Shown here piece after piece: positions 25,018 to 33,109 of a stretch of DNA of 64,000 nucleotides. The notes under the pieces are model-generated. The model saw nothing but the letters and a program-made list of their open reading frames with translations. It was not told where the DNA came from and ran no database searches. Origin of the DNA: Paenibacillus whitsoniae (lineage in GTDB: Bacteria > Bacillota > Bacilli > Paenibacillales > NBRC-103111); the NCBI RefSeq assembly GCF_003955665.1, contig NZ_RXHU01000043.1, positions 20,017 to 84,016 of the forward strand. Direction: 5' to 3'. Each line of letters begins with the position of its first letter. The first letter of the stretch is position 1. The position numbers were made by a program, and so were the translations under genes.

Positions 25018-28000
25018 ATGATGAAAATAAGAAAGATAAGCTTGCTGTTGAGCGTTTTGATCTTTATATCGCTAGTGTCCAGCTGGATGCCAGTCGCTAG
25101 GCAGCTAGGCGTCCAGACGGCAGAAGCAGCCGCATCGCTGGCAACCAAATCGGGAAATACGTGGACGCTTGAAAACGATGTGCTGCGGGCCGTAATCTCT
25201 TTTTCAAACGGCAGTATCCAGATGACCAGCTTCTACAACAAAGAAGCGGGCAAAGAATATTTGACGGGGAGCGGGGAAAATTATTTATTTTATTATAACT
25301 ATGGAGGCAGCGATCTCTATGCCAATGACGGCGGATGGACGTTAGGTACCAGTACGATTACGGACATCTCCAAGTTTGGGACAACGTGGGGCAAGCTAGT
25401 GCAGATTCCGATCACCCGAAGTACGCCGCAGAACCTCACGGTAACGCTGAAATTTGAAATCTACAACGACCGTGCCGGACTTAAATATAGCAATTTTATT
25501 AAAAACAACGCATCTTCCGAAAAAACCATTACAAATTCGGATATCATTGCGCTCAACTTTCCGAATGATCCTCATACCATCCACTATGCTCCTAATATGA
25601 CGTGGTATAGTACGACAGGCTCACTTGCGCCGAATGAAGGCCGTAATGCCGTCGTCAATTATAATACGGGGGACGGCTGGGTCATACAACCGGAGATGAA
25701 CTGGAAAACCGAAGGAGCCCCCAACCGTCTTCCTTTTGCGAATGTGAATGTGTGGAGCGGCATTTCCAACGTTAAAGTATCCACGAATGCCGAAGCTGTG
25801 CAGTTGGTTCTGTTTCCGGGCGAAGAATTTGAGTACATTTCTGTGGATATGACCGTTTTCAAAGGGGACGTTCTGGACGGAAAGATGGCGATGGAAGAGC
25901 ACTTCCGTAAAAGATACAAATATCATGATGTCACGTCCGTGGCTACGACGAATGATTGGGATTGGCTTGGCAAACGAACGGATGCCTATTACCGGAATAC
26001 CGTAATTCCGAAAGCGGTGCAGTCGGGCATGGATATGATCATGCTGGATGATTTATGGAATACGACTAGAGATACGACAACGCCGGTCAGCAGTTTTACA
26101 ACGAATCTCCCCTCCTTGACGGATTATATTGTATCGCAAGGGATGCGATTCGGACTATGGTTCAGCATGACAGGCGACAACCACAACCTGGGTAGGGATT
26201 TGGCTGATCCGGCCAATATCGAATTCAAAAGGAGCCAAGTCGAAGATTTCATGATTCCGCAGTACCATTTGTCTCATCAGATGATTGATTTAACGGAATT
26301 TTGGCCCAATCCCTCTGCGACCTCAACATCGCATCCAAGCGACAGCGTGTACCGGAAGAACGTGCTCGTCCGAAATTACTTGAATGATCTCGTCTCACGC
26401 CATCCAGATTTTCTCGGCAAATTAACGAGTGAAGTGGATCTGTACCCGACTCAAGGGGATCGGAACATTGGCTTGCTTCATATCGCTGACAACGGCTTTG
26501 TCTCATCCAAAGGCGACGTCGATGATAAAATGAAAATCGCCATGTACAGCTTCGGTTACTTGCCTATGAATTCCGTGTACTATGGCGGTTCTCCGACAGG
26601 TAAGATGGAGGATTACTACTCCCTGATGCTGGCAAGGGTGATTAAGTTCAATACCGATCCCGGAACTTGGAGCGCGTCGGGCATGGATTTGCTCAAGAAG
26701 TTCAATGATTGGCGAAAAAATCCGCGGATTAAAGCACTGACTGATCAAACGACGAGGCCGATTTATGCAGGTCCGAACTTCGATACATCCGGTCCTTTTG
26801 CTTGGATGTATATGCCCGACGATAAAAGCAAGGCGCTCGTGATTGCGACAGCAGCGGGAGAAACGGGAGTCGCTAACGATGTGACCCTAAATATGCGATG
26901 GTTGGACAGCAATAAAACCTATCTTGTTGAAGATATTACAATGGATGACAATGGCACCTCCACGTACAAATACAAAGGAAGATTTACAGGGGCCCAGCTG
27001 AAGTCACCGGGGTTTAGCGTTAATTTGGCTGAGAACACCTCGAGGGGCAAGGCTTTGTGGATCCAAGAAGACAACGGAGCCGGTATGCAAGTCCTGTATG
27101 CGGACGAGAAAATTACGTCATACACGCAAAATCCTGGTTCGTCCAACCTGACAGTGAATGTCACTGGCACTGCAAATACAACAGGCAATATCATTGTTTA
27201 TGATAGGACGGCACACAAAACGGTGACTGGCAGCGTAACGATCGGCGCAAATGGAACAGGCAGCATAACGATGGAATCTGGTACCAAATATGAGGCGGAA
27301 ACGTTGACTACCGCAGTTTCAAGTGGAGACAGCTACGCACTGGGGAACGATTCAGCCGCCAGCGGAGGTTCGCTAAGTTACGGCGGATTCGATTCAGTGG
27401 GCGACTGGTTGAAGTATACACTCAATGTTCCGTCAGCGGGCACCTACAATGTGAAGATTCAGGTTAAAAAGCATCCAAGCCGTGGCATCGCTCAGCTTTA
27501 CATCGACGGGATCGCTCAGAGTACTCCAATCGACGAGTACGCTGCAAACCAAGGGTACGTGGAGTTGGATTTGGGAGCGGTCACGTTTAACTCCGCAGGG
27601 AATAAGGTATTCCAATTCCAGATCACGGGTAAAAATACCGCAAGTTCCGGTTACGGACTTGCGACCGACTACATTCGGCTGACGTACCAATCGCCCGATG
27701 TCATTTTACCGCCTGCGGTTCCAGAGCCCGTTAAATTCGAGGCGGAGAGTCTGGCCACAACCGTTTCCGCAGGTGGTTCTTTAACAATAGGCTCCGATTC
27801 TGCAGCAAGCAATAAGGCCCTGGCTTACTCTGGCGCGTCCGCTGTTGGCGACTGGGTGCAGTTCGCGGTCAATGTACCGGCATCTGGAACCTATAACGTC
27901 AAAGTGCAGGTTAAAAAGCACCCCAGCCGAGGAACGGCTCAATTATACATCGATGGAGCTCCACAAGGTGTGCCGATTGATGAATATCAGAGCACGCAAG

Positions 28001-28554
28001 GTTATGCTGTCGTCGATTTGGGCAATGTCACGTTCAGTTCACCGGGGAACAAGCCGTTTAAATTCCAAGTGACGGGTAAGAATGCGAGCAGCAATGCCTA
28101 CACGCTGGCGACAGACTATATCTCATTGACCAAGCAGCCGCTTCAATACGAGGTTGAAAGTCTTAGTACGTCAGTTTCAGCCGGAGATTCGTTTACGCTG
28201 GCCAACGATGCGTCTGCCAGCGGAGGTGCACTCAGCTTCGCAGGTTTTAATGGCGTGGGTGATTGGGTTCAATATGCAGTTCCAGTTCCGGACGCAGGGA
28301 CGTACTCCATAAGCGCAAGGGTCAAAAAGCATCCTGATAGAGGAACAGCCCAGCTTTATATCGACGGGCTTGTTCAAGGCAATCCGCTAGATCTTGCCCA
28401 AAGCGTGCAAGGCTACGAAGTAGTTGGATTGGGAGAGGTGACGTTCAGTTCATCGGGCACCAAGCAGTTCAAGTTTCAGATTACAGGAAAAGATCCAAGC
28501 AGCAGCGCTTATACGTTGGCATTCGACACGTTGGTATTGACAAGAATGAATTGA
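25018..28554 (+). CDS. Secreted glycoside hydrolase (alpha-galactosidase-like) with three CBM6/35-like repeats
   Basis: 1178 residues. A signal peptide ends near QTAEAAA (~residue 38). The N-terminal ~260 residues are beta-rich, like the N domain of GH36/GH31 enzymes. A (beta/alpha)8-like region has DMIMLDDLWN (Asp344/345, candidate nucleophile), YIVSQGMRFGLWFSM and MIDLTEFWPN. After a short beta domain come three repeats at about 757-890, 906-1039 and 1043-1178. Each has YEAESL, a VGDWVQYAVNVPxAGTY core, QVKKHPSRGTAQLYIDG and a closing DYIxLT, typical of CBM6/CBM35. Exact substrate and GH family are uncertain. ATG 25018 follows AAAGG; upstream in-frame codons overlap the cre-like site. Confidence 0.75.
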   Translation: MMKIRKISLLLSVLIFISLVSSWMPVARQLGVQTAEAAASLATKSGNTWTLENDVLRAVISFSNGSIQMTSFYNKEAGKEYLTGSGENYLFYYNYGGSDLYANDGGWTLGTSTITDISKFGTTWGKLVQIPITRSTPQNLTVTLKFEIYNDRAGLKYSNFIKNNASSEKTITNSDIIALNFPNDPHTIHYAPNMTWYSTTGSLAPNEGRNAVVNYNTGDGWVIQPEMNWKTEGAPNRLPFANVNVWSGISNVKVSTNAEAVQLVLFPGEEFEYISVDMTVFKGDVLDGKMAMEEHFRKRYKYHDVTSVATTNDWDWLGKRTDAYYRNTVIPKAVQSGMDMIMLDDLWNTTRDTTTPVSSFTTNLPSLTDYIVSQGMRFGLWFSMTGDNHNLGRDLADPANIEFKRSQVEDFMIPQYHLSHQMIDLTEFWPNPSATSTSHPSDSVYRKNVLVRNYLNDLVSRHPDFLGKLTSEVDLYPTQGDRNIGLLHIADNGFVSSKGDVDDKMKIAMYSFGYLPMNSVYYGGSPTGKMEDYYSLMLARVIKFNTDPGTWSASGMDLLKKFNDWRKNPRIKALTDQTTRPIYAGPNFDTSGPFAWMYMPDDKSKALVIATAAGETGVANDVTLNMRWLDSNKTYLVEDITMDDNGTSTYKYKGRFTGAQLKSPGFSVNLAENTSRGKALWIQEDNGAGMQVLYADEKITSYTQNPGSSNLTVNVTGTANTTGNIIVYDRTAHKTVTGSVTIGANGTGSITMESGTKYEAETLTTAVSSGDSYALGNDSAASGGSLSYGGFDSVGDWLKYTLNVPSAGTYNVKIQVKKHPSRGIAQLYIDGIAQSTPIDEYAANQGYVELDLGAVTFNSAGNKVFQFQITGKNTASSGYGLATDYIRLTYQSPDVILPPAVPEPVKFEAESLATTVSAGGSLTIGSDSAASNKALAYSGASAVGDWVQFAVNVPASGTYNVKVQVKKHPSRGTAQLYIDGAPQGVPIDEYQSTQGYAVVDLGNVTFSSPGNKPFKFQVTGKNASSNAYTLATDYISLTKQPLQYEVESLSTSVSAGDSFTLANDASASGGALSFAGFNGVGDWVQYAVPVPDAGTYSISARVKKHPDRGTAQLYIDGLVQGNPLDLAQSVQGYEVVGLGEVTFSSSGTKQFKFQITGKDPSSSAYTLAFDTLVLTRMN
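27288..28551 (+). repeat. Three tandem carbohydrate-binding module repeats within the hydrolase gene
   Basis: Repeat units start near bases 27288, 27733 and 28145, each about 400-410 bp. Shared stretches include QVKKHPSRG (RVKKHPDRG in the third) and AQLYIDG. They differ at many codons, so the duplication is not recent. Confidence 0.8.
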
Positions 28555-28564
28555 TTAAAGCTGA

Positions 28565-29419
28565 TTAATGCTGCAAACGTTCAGCCTGTTGCCGATACCG
28601 CAGAGGCGTCATCCCCGTCAACTGCCGGAAGACGCGGCCGAATTGCACCAGGGAGCCGAATCCTGCGAGTTCGGAGACTTCGATGACCTTGAGCTTCGTA
28701 GTGACTAGTAGACGCTGCGCTTCTTGGACACGGACGATGTTCAAGTATTCGACGAAAGAGAAGCCGGTAATTTCCTTGAACATTCGGCTTAAATAGGCGG
28801 GGGAGATGTCAAAATGCTCGGCAAGCTCTTCCAGTCGCAGCGGGCTGTCAAAGTACGTGTTGATATGCCGAACGATGGTTGAAATTTTGCGGTGCAGCGG
28901 GGAGACATGCTCGGGCGAAGCGACGGGCTGCGTCTGCACGAAGCGGGCGGTAAACAGAAGCAGCTCGGTCAAATAATGGCGAATGGCGAAATCCTGTCCG
29001 AGCATCTCATCCTTCGCTTCGTGCAGCAGCTTGTCCAAGATACCTTCCACGGCGCGACGAGCAGGGAGATCCAGTCGCAAAACCGGTGAAGCGTGGGTGA
29101 AGGCTTGCAGTAGAAAAGGCGCTTCGTTCACAGTAGGCGCGATTAAACTTTCCGCGAAGTTGATGACAACGCGCGCGTGCCCCAATTTTTCCGAGTCGGA
29201 GGTGGCGTGGAGGTCGCGCTGATTTATCAGGACGAGATCGCCGGGCAAAATAAGATAAGAGCGGTCGCGGATAAAATACATCCGCTCCCCTTCGTATAAA
29301 TAGTACAGCTCGAACATATCGTGCATATGCTGGGTCCGCTCGAACGAACCGGTGCGGTGAATATGCTGTATGTAAAAAGGCCCCTCATTTTCGTTGCCGT
29401 ACGTAATTGTGCCGGACAT
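28565..29419 (-). CDS. AraC-family transcriptional regulator
   Basis: 284 residues. The N-terminal half is a cupin-like sugar-sensing domain (HMHDMFELYYLYEGERMYFI, GDLVLINQRDLHA). The C-terminal ~100 residues hold two helix-turn-helix units (LRLEELAEHFDISPAYLSRMFKEITGFSF and VIEVSELAGFGSLVQFGRVFRQLTGMTP). There is no receiver domain, so the effector is probably a metabolite. It is divergent from uxaE, suggesting control of uronate use. AAGGAG precedes the start. It converges on the cassette 1 hydrolase with 10 bp between stop codons. Confidence 0.9.
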   Translation of the reverse strand: MSGTITYGNENEGPFYIQHIHRTGSFERTQHMHDMFELYYLYEGERMYFIRDRSYLILPGDLVLINQRDLHATSDSEKLGHARVVINFAESLIAPTVNEAPFLLQAFTHASPVLRLDLPARRAVEGILDKLLHEAKDEMLGQDFAIRHYLTELLLFTARFVQTQPVASPEHVSPLHRKISTIVRHINTYFDSPLRLEELAEHFDISPAYLSRMFKEITGFSFVEYLNIVRVQEAQRLLVTTKLKVIEVSELAGFGSLVQFGRVFRQLTGMTPLRYRQQAERLQH

Positions 29420-29471
29420 GGCAGGAACGCTCCTTCACAATTGATTGATCTTCTCATCCTAGCATATGTGA

Positions 29472-29502
29472 GTGCAAAATATGAATAGTTTTGTGCAAAT
29501 AT
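29472..29502 (+). promoter_or_regulatory. Direct-repeat operator between AraC regulator and uxaE
   Basis: GTGCAAAATAT (29472-29482) and GTGCAAATAT (29493-29502) start exactly 21 bp apart, the two-turn spacing used by AraC-family proteins. TATAAT-like TATGAT at 29539-29544 lies downstream with no good -35, as expected for an activated uxaE promoter. Confidence 0.55.
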
Positions 29503-29562
29503 AGGAGGATATGATGAGAAAACTTTCTTCGCTTGCGATATGATAAGCCTATACACGTATTG

Positions 29563-29576
29563 AGTAAACGCTTATG
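29563..29576 (+). promoter_or_regulatory. Weak cre-like site in the uxaE leader
   Basis: AGTAAACGCTTATG matches 11 of 14 cre positions and lies downstream of the candidate -10 at 29539, a roadblock position. By-eye match only. Confidence 0.3.
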
Positions 29577-29599
29577 ACCTTTGAGGAGGAAAATAAAAC

Positions 29600-31087
29600 A
29601 TGCTGCAACTTATCGAAGCTGTTCGTTCTGGAAATGTCGCGGATTTCAAAGCCGATGGCATTAAAGTTTACCCGGCCTCGCTGACAACTGTAGGGGGCAC
29701 TACCCTTGCAATCGCACGCACACCGGAAGGGAAAAAGTTGATCCTGGTTGGCGAAGGCGAGTTATTCGATCAACTGCAAGGCGAAGAAACGGCGGCTGGC
29801 TCGAAAGTGGCTCCGCTGTCCCACGCGAATCGTTTGACGCTGAACCGCTTCCTGCCATACACAGCGCCGCAAGCTTTTGGCACAAAAGTTGCGACAATGG
29901 GTCTTGGCGACCGTCTGGGCATTGCCAGCCCCGGCCACATCCAGACGCTTCGCGGCAAGGACATCCGTCCGGTGCTTGCGCAGCAAAGTATCCGCGAGCT
30001 GGCCCTGACAGGCCGCACGTATGAAGATGTGCTGGATGCAGCGGCTTACGCCGTGCTGCAGGAAGGCTACAAAGATGGGTACGGCGCCGACGGCGACCAC
30101 TTGAAAAAAGAAGCAGACATCGAGTACGCGCTGCGCCTCGGCTTTACAATGCTGACGCTCGATTGCTCGGAGTACATCGATAATACGATTGATCCACTTA
30201 GCGAAGCGGAAGTGGATGCCAAATACGCAGCGCTGCCTGCGGAATTGCGCAGCCGTTACGAAGAGCGCTACCTGGCGACCGCGCCGAACGTGCCTGGCGC
30301 ATCGCTGAACTACACCGCGCTCGCGCTGAAGAAAGACGTGCTGATCTATGACGCGGCGATCAACTTTATGGAAGCGATCTACCGCCGCTATATCGAGAGC
30401 TTGGATCGCGAAGTCGACTTCGAGATCTCGATCGACGAAACGGCAACGCCGACTTCGCCTGAGGCCCACTACTTGGTGGCGAACGAGCTGCAAGCGCGCG
30501 GCGTCCGCATTTTCTCGATGGCGCCACGATTCTGCGGCGAATTCCAAAAAGGTATCGACTACATCGGCGACATCGCGCAGTTTGAGCGCGAGCTGGCGAG
30601 CCATGCGGCGATTGCGGTTCATTTTGGCTACAAACTCAGCATTCACTCCGGCAGCGACAAGTTCAGCGTGTTCCCGCTGATCGGTCAATATACGAACGGT
30701 CTGTTCCACATCAAAACAGCCGGCACGAACTGGCTTGAAGCCGTGCGCGTTGTGGCGCAAGTGAACCCGGACCTGTACCGCCGCATGCATCAGTACGCGC
30801 TGGATCATTTTGAAGAAGCGACGGCTTACTACCACGTCACGACCGATCTGAGCGCGATTGCTCCGCTGAGCGAAGTGTCGGACGCACAGCTTCCGGAATA
30901 CATGAACGAGAACAATGCGCGTCAACTTCTGCACATCACGTACGGCTTGCTGCTGCAAGCGAAAAACGCAGACGGCAGCTTCACATTCGCAGATGAGTTC
31001 TTCCAAACGTTGGCGGAGCAAGAGGACGTGTTCGCCGCAGGCTTGCGTGCGCACATCGGCCGCCACTTGGAGCTGCTTGGCAAGTAA
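29600..31087 (+). CDS. uxaE: Tagaturonate epimerase UxaE
   Basis: 495 residues, slightly longer than the Thermotoga enzyme as I remember it. UxaE interconverts D-tagaturonate and D-fructuronate, linking galacturonate breakdown to the glucuronate branch. Recognisable family segments are GLGDRLGIASPGHI, PVLAQQSIRELALTGRTYEDVLDAA, GYGADGDHLKKEADI, FEISIDETATPTSPEAHY, KLSIHSGSDKFSVFPLIG and LDHFEEATAYYHVTTDLS. The His/Asp/Glu residues in them fit a metal-dependent TIM-barrel epimerase. GAGGAGG precedes the ATG. The divergent AraC gene probably controls it. No other uronate gene (uxaC, uxuA, kdgK) is in view. Confidence 0.88.
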   Translation: MLQLIEAVRSGNVADFKADGIKVYPASLTTVGGTTLAIARTPEGKKLILVGEGELFDQLQGEETAAGSKVAPLSHANRLTLNRFLPYTAPQAFGTKVATMGLGDRLGIASPGHIQTLRGKDIRPVLAQQSIRELALTGRTYEDVLDAAAYAVLQEGYKDGYGADGDHLKKEADIEYALRLGFTMLTLDCSEYIDNTIDPLSEAEVDAKYAALPAELRSRYEERYLATAPNVPGASLNYTALALKKDVLIYDAAINFMEAIYRRYIESLDREVDFEISIDETATPTSPEAHYLVANELQARGVRIFSMAPRFCGEFQKGIDYIGDIAQFERELASHAAIAVHFGYKLSIHSGSDKFSVFPLIGQYTNGLFHIKTAGTNWLEAVRVVAQVNPDLYRRMHQYALDHFEEATAYYHVTTDLSAIAPLSEVSDAQLPEYMNENNARQLLHITYGLLLQAKNADGSFTFADEFFQTLAEQEDVFAAGLRAHIGRHLELLGK

Positions 31088-31098
31088 TTCAGCTTTCA

Positions 31099-31147
31099 AA
31101 GACAAAGACGCTTCCAATCCGATAGGGGTTGGGAGCGTCTTTGTCTT
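31099..31147. terminator. Long hairpin between convergent genes (uxaE and small gene)
   Basis: A 22-bp imperfect stem (31099-31120 with 31126-31147; AAGACAAAGACGCT as outer arm) sits between convergent stops. There is no long T-run on either strand, so it is a probable shared terminator rather than a textbook one. Confidence 0.6.
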
Positions 31148-31161
31148 GAACGGCTGTATCG

Positions 31162-31461
31162 CTACAGGTCCTCTTCGGACTGCAGCGTATCGTCTTCGCC
31201 CGGGTACCCGCGCGGAATATCTTTGTGCAGCTCTTGATTTTCGTAAGAGTAAGCTCTTGTCCAATGCTGCTCTTCCCGCCACGGCGTGCTTTTGCCCAGT
31301 GTTTCATAGGCAATGCTCGTCCCATAGGGGCCTTCCGGAAACTCTTCCGGAATCAAGTTGTTGCGCTGCGATTCGACCGATTTGAAATCGGTGTAAGGTA
31401 AGCGGTCTTCCGAAATATAGCCTGGGAGATCGGGGAGATGAGCGCGTTTCTCTTTGCGCAT
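31162..31461 (-). CDS. Small conserved cytosolic protein of unknown function
   Basis: 99 residues, polar, no signal or membrane segment. The motif RNNLIPEEFPEGPYGTSI followed by KSTPWREEQHWTRAYSYENQELHKDIPRGYPG is one I associate with short 'cytosolic proteins' of Bacillus and Paenibacillus; function unknown. GAAGGAGG precedes the ATG by 7 bases. It lies 53 bp after the DUF3055 gene on the same strand and is probably in its operon. Confidence 0.7.
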   Translation of the reverse strand: MRKEKRAHLPDLPGYISEDRLPYTDFKSVESQRNNLIPEEFPEGPYGTSIAYETLGKSTPWREEQHWTRAYSYENQELHKDIPRGYPGEDDTLQSEEDL

Positions 31462-31514
31462 AGCTAAGCCTCCTTCGTGGTTAGGGTCTTAGTCCAGTTT
31501 CCCCCGCGGCAGCC

Positions 31515-31808
31515 TTAAATATCCGTAAAGTGAATGGAGCCGATGACTTCGGATAAAAATTCAGTCAACTCCTGCGCTTGCTCTTCGTTGAGTTTGAAGG
31601 CGTATTCGAGGTACCCCTCTTCCGCCAAATCGTCCGGTCCGATCACCGCGCTGCGGCCGGACTGCAGGTCGATGACCATCTTTTTGCCGTAGTAGCGGGT
31701 TGTCGTCATAATGGCCAAGTCGAAGCGGTGCAGGGCTTTTCCGATAAAGCAGACGAATCGGGTCGTCGTTTCTTCCTTGTGATCATATAAAAAGTCAAAT
31801 TCACTCAT
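31515..31808 (-). CDS. DUF3055-family small protein
   Basis: 97 residues. The sequence FDFLYDHKEETTTRFVCFIG, then YYGKKMVIDLQSGRSAVIGPDDL and GYLEYAF, fits the DUF3055 family of Bacillales, whose function is unknown. The start at 31808 is chosen because GGAGG lies 8 bases upstream. A longer frame would begin at 31844, inside the -10 element of the promoter at 31843-31848. No catalytic motif is evident. Confidence 0.8.
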   Translation of the reverse strand: MSEFDFLYDHKEETTTRFVCFIGKALHRFDLAIMTTTRYYGKKMVIDLQSGRSAVIGPDDLAEEGYLEYAFKLNEEQAQELTEFLSEVIGSIHFTDI

Positions 31809-31842
31809 TGATAAGTCCTCCATGCTTCCTAGTATGTAAACC

Positions 31843-31870
31843 ATTATACCCGATGTCGGCCCGTCTACAA
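31843..31870 (-). promoter_or_regulatory. Promoter of the DUF3055 operon
   Basis: On the minus strand, TTGTAG, 16-bp spacer, perfect TATAAT. Its -35 lies 8 bp from the -35 of the divergent promoter at 31879, so the two promoters may compete. Confidence 0.65.
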
Positions 31871-31878
31871 AACAACTA

Positions 31879-31907
31879 TTGCGCCCATCTTACAGACATG
31901 GTATGAT
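31879..31907 (+). promoter_or_regulatory. Promoter of the HRDC-protein gene
   Basis: TTGCGC (31879-31884), 17-bp spacer, TATGAT (31902-31907). A terminator-like hairpin starts about 20 bp after the -10 element. Confidence 0.6.
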
Positions 31908-31926
31908 TTGGTTATTGGAAAAAGGG

Positions 31927-31970
31927 AAGCACCTTTTCTGCCGAGAGGCGGGAGAGGTGCTTTTTCGTTT
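31927..31970 (+). terminator. Terminator-like hairpin in the leader of the HRDC gene
   Basis: AAGCACCT (31927-31934) and AGGTGCTT (31955-31962), with an inner GCC/GGC pairing, followed by TTTCGTTTTT. It sits between the promoter and the start codon at 32006, suggesting premature termination or a short leader RNA. Confidence 0.65.
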
Positions 31971-32005
31971 TTCTACGCTAAATTCATTGTTTGGGAGGTC
32001 GTCGT

Positions 32006-33013
32006 ATGAATATTGTATTTTTGAACACGTTGGAGCGGGGGACTGGCAACCAGGAGGCTTGTAAGGCGCAAGTTTCGATTGGAGAGGAGCAGGGCGTATG
32101 GAGTGTGCATTGGCAAGATACAGATGCCGGGACGGAGGAAGAGCCTGTTCTCTGGTACCAGGGGATCAGCTGGGATGAGATGCTGCACGTATTCCGTCAG
32201 GGCCTGCGGGAAAAAATGAAGGACGGCTATCGACCGCTTGTTCAGACGGAAGTGGAGCTGTCGCAGGGCATGTCAAACAAGGCGCGAGCGTCTCAGATGC
32301 TCAGTTATTACTGCGAGGAGCATCCGAATGAGGAGGTTTTTGAAGCGCTGCGCACATGGCGGCGGGAGCAGGCCGCAAAGGAGAAGAAGGCGCCGTATAT
32401 TTTGGCGACGAATCGCGTGCTGCGCATGCTTTCCGTCTTTTTGCCGCAGACGAAGGAAGAATTGCTGCAAATTCCCGGATTTGGCGAGCAGAAAGCGGCA
32501 ATCTATGCCCACGATATTTTGCAAATTACGATGCCCGCAGTTCGCATGCATGAATTCCCTTTGGACTGGGTGATGAACGTTGTGGATTTGGTGAAATTCG
32601 AGGGCTGGCTGCTCGCGCAAAAAGAGCAAAAGCTGCGCATGGAGCTGGACCGCGAGGTCAGCAAGCGCAAGGTGCTGGAGGTCGTCTCCGGCGGCGGGAC
32701 GCTAGCCGATTTGCAGGTAAGTCTCGATATGCCGCGGCGAGAGCTTCTGCTGTGGGTCGAGGAGCTGGATAAAGAGGGCTACGATATGGAGCCTCTGGTT
32801 GAAGCGGAGCTGGTCTCGATCCCGGAAGAGGAGCAAATCAAAGCGTGGCAGGCGTTCGAAACGGGCGGCGACCGCTATCTGAAGCCGGTGCTGCAGCGGC
32901 TGACAGGGGAGGCGGAACTAAAAGGCAAGGAGCTCGATCGCGCATATGAATGGCTGCGGCTGCTGCGCATCCGTTTCCGCCGCGAGAAGATGTCTGCGCA
33001 GGCGGCGAGTTAA
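32006..33013 (+). CDS. HRDC-domain protein
   Basis: 335 residues. A central HRDC domain at about 118-185 (KAPYILATNRVLRMLSVFLPQTKEELLQIPGFGEQKAAIYAHDIL) is a helical nucleic-acid-binding module also found in RecQ and RNase D. No helicase or nuclease motif is visible in this protein. The N-terminal ~110 residues are mixed alpha/beta and the C-terminal part is charged and helical with a winged-helix-like stretch (TLADLQVSLDMPRRELLLWVEELDKEGYD). GGGAGG lies 7 bp before ATG 32006. A hairpin in the leader may regulate it. Confidence 0.8.
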   Translation: MNIVFLNTLERGTGNQEACKAQVSIGEEQGVWSVHWQDTDAGTEEEPVLWYQGISWDEMLHVFRQGLREKMKDGYRPLVQTEVELSQGMSNKARASQMLSYYCEEHPNEEVFEALRTWRREQAAKEKKAPYILATNRVLRMLSVFLPQTKEELLQIPGFGEQKAAIYAHDILQITMPAVRMHEFPLDWVMNVVDLVKFEGWLLAQKEQKLRMELDREVSKRKVLEVVSGGGTLADLQVSLDMPRRELLLWVEELDKEGYDMEPLVEAELVSIPEEEQIKAWQAFETGGDRYLKPVLQRLTGEAELKGKELDRAYEWLRLLRIRFRREKMSAQAAS

Positions 33014-33045
33014 GTTTGAGGTTTGCGCGTACCGCTGACGGGCGG

Positions 33046-33090
33046 CAAAAAGGCTCCCTGCGCAGCCCATCGAGCTGCGGCAAGAAGCCT
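33046..33090 (-). terminator. Terminator of corA
   Basis: Read on the minus strand, AGGCTTCTTGCCGCAGC pairs imperfectly with GCTGCGCAGGGAGCCT and is followed by TTTTTG. It lies between the convergent HRDC and corA genes. Confidence 0.7.
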
Positions 33091-33109
33091 CTGTAAAGGA
33101 ACGAGGGCG

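Noticed and set aside
27288..28551. Recent tandem duplication or assembly artefact in the hydrolase repeats
   Set aside because: The three modules differ at many codons and residues and keep one frame, so they are old, functional domain repeats.
29762..31282. A 506-codon minus-strand frame antisense to uxaE
   Set aside because: uxaE is a convincing family member on the plus strand. The antisense translation is rich in Arg, His and Val as expected for a shadow frame, and it runs through the hairpin at 31099.
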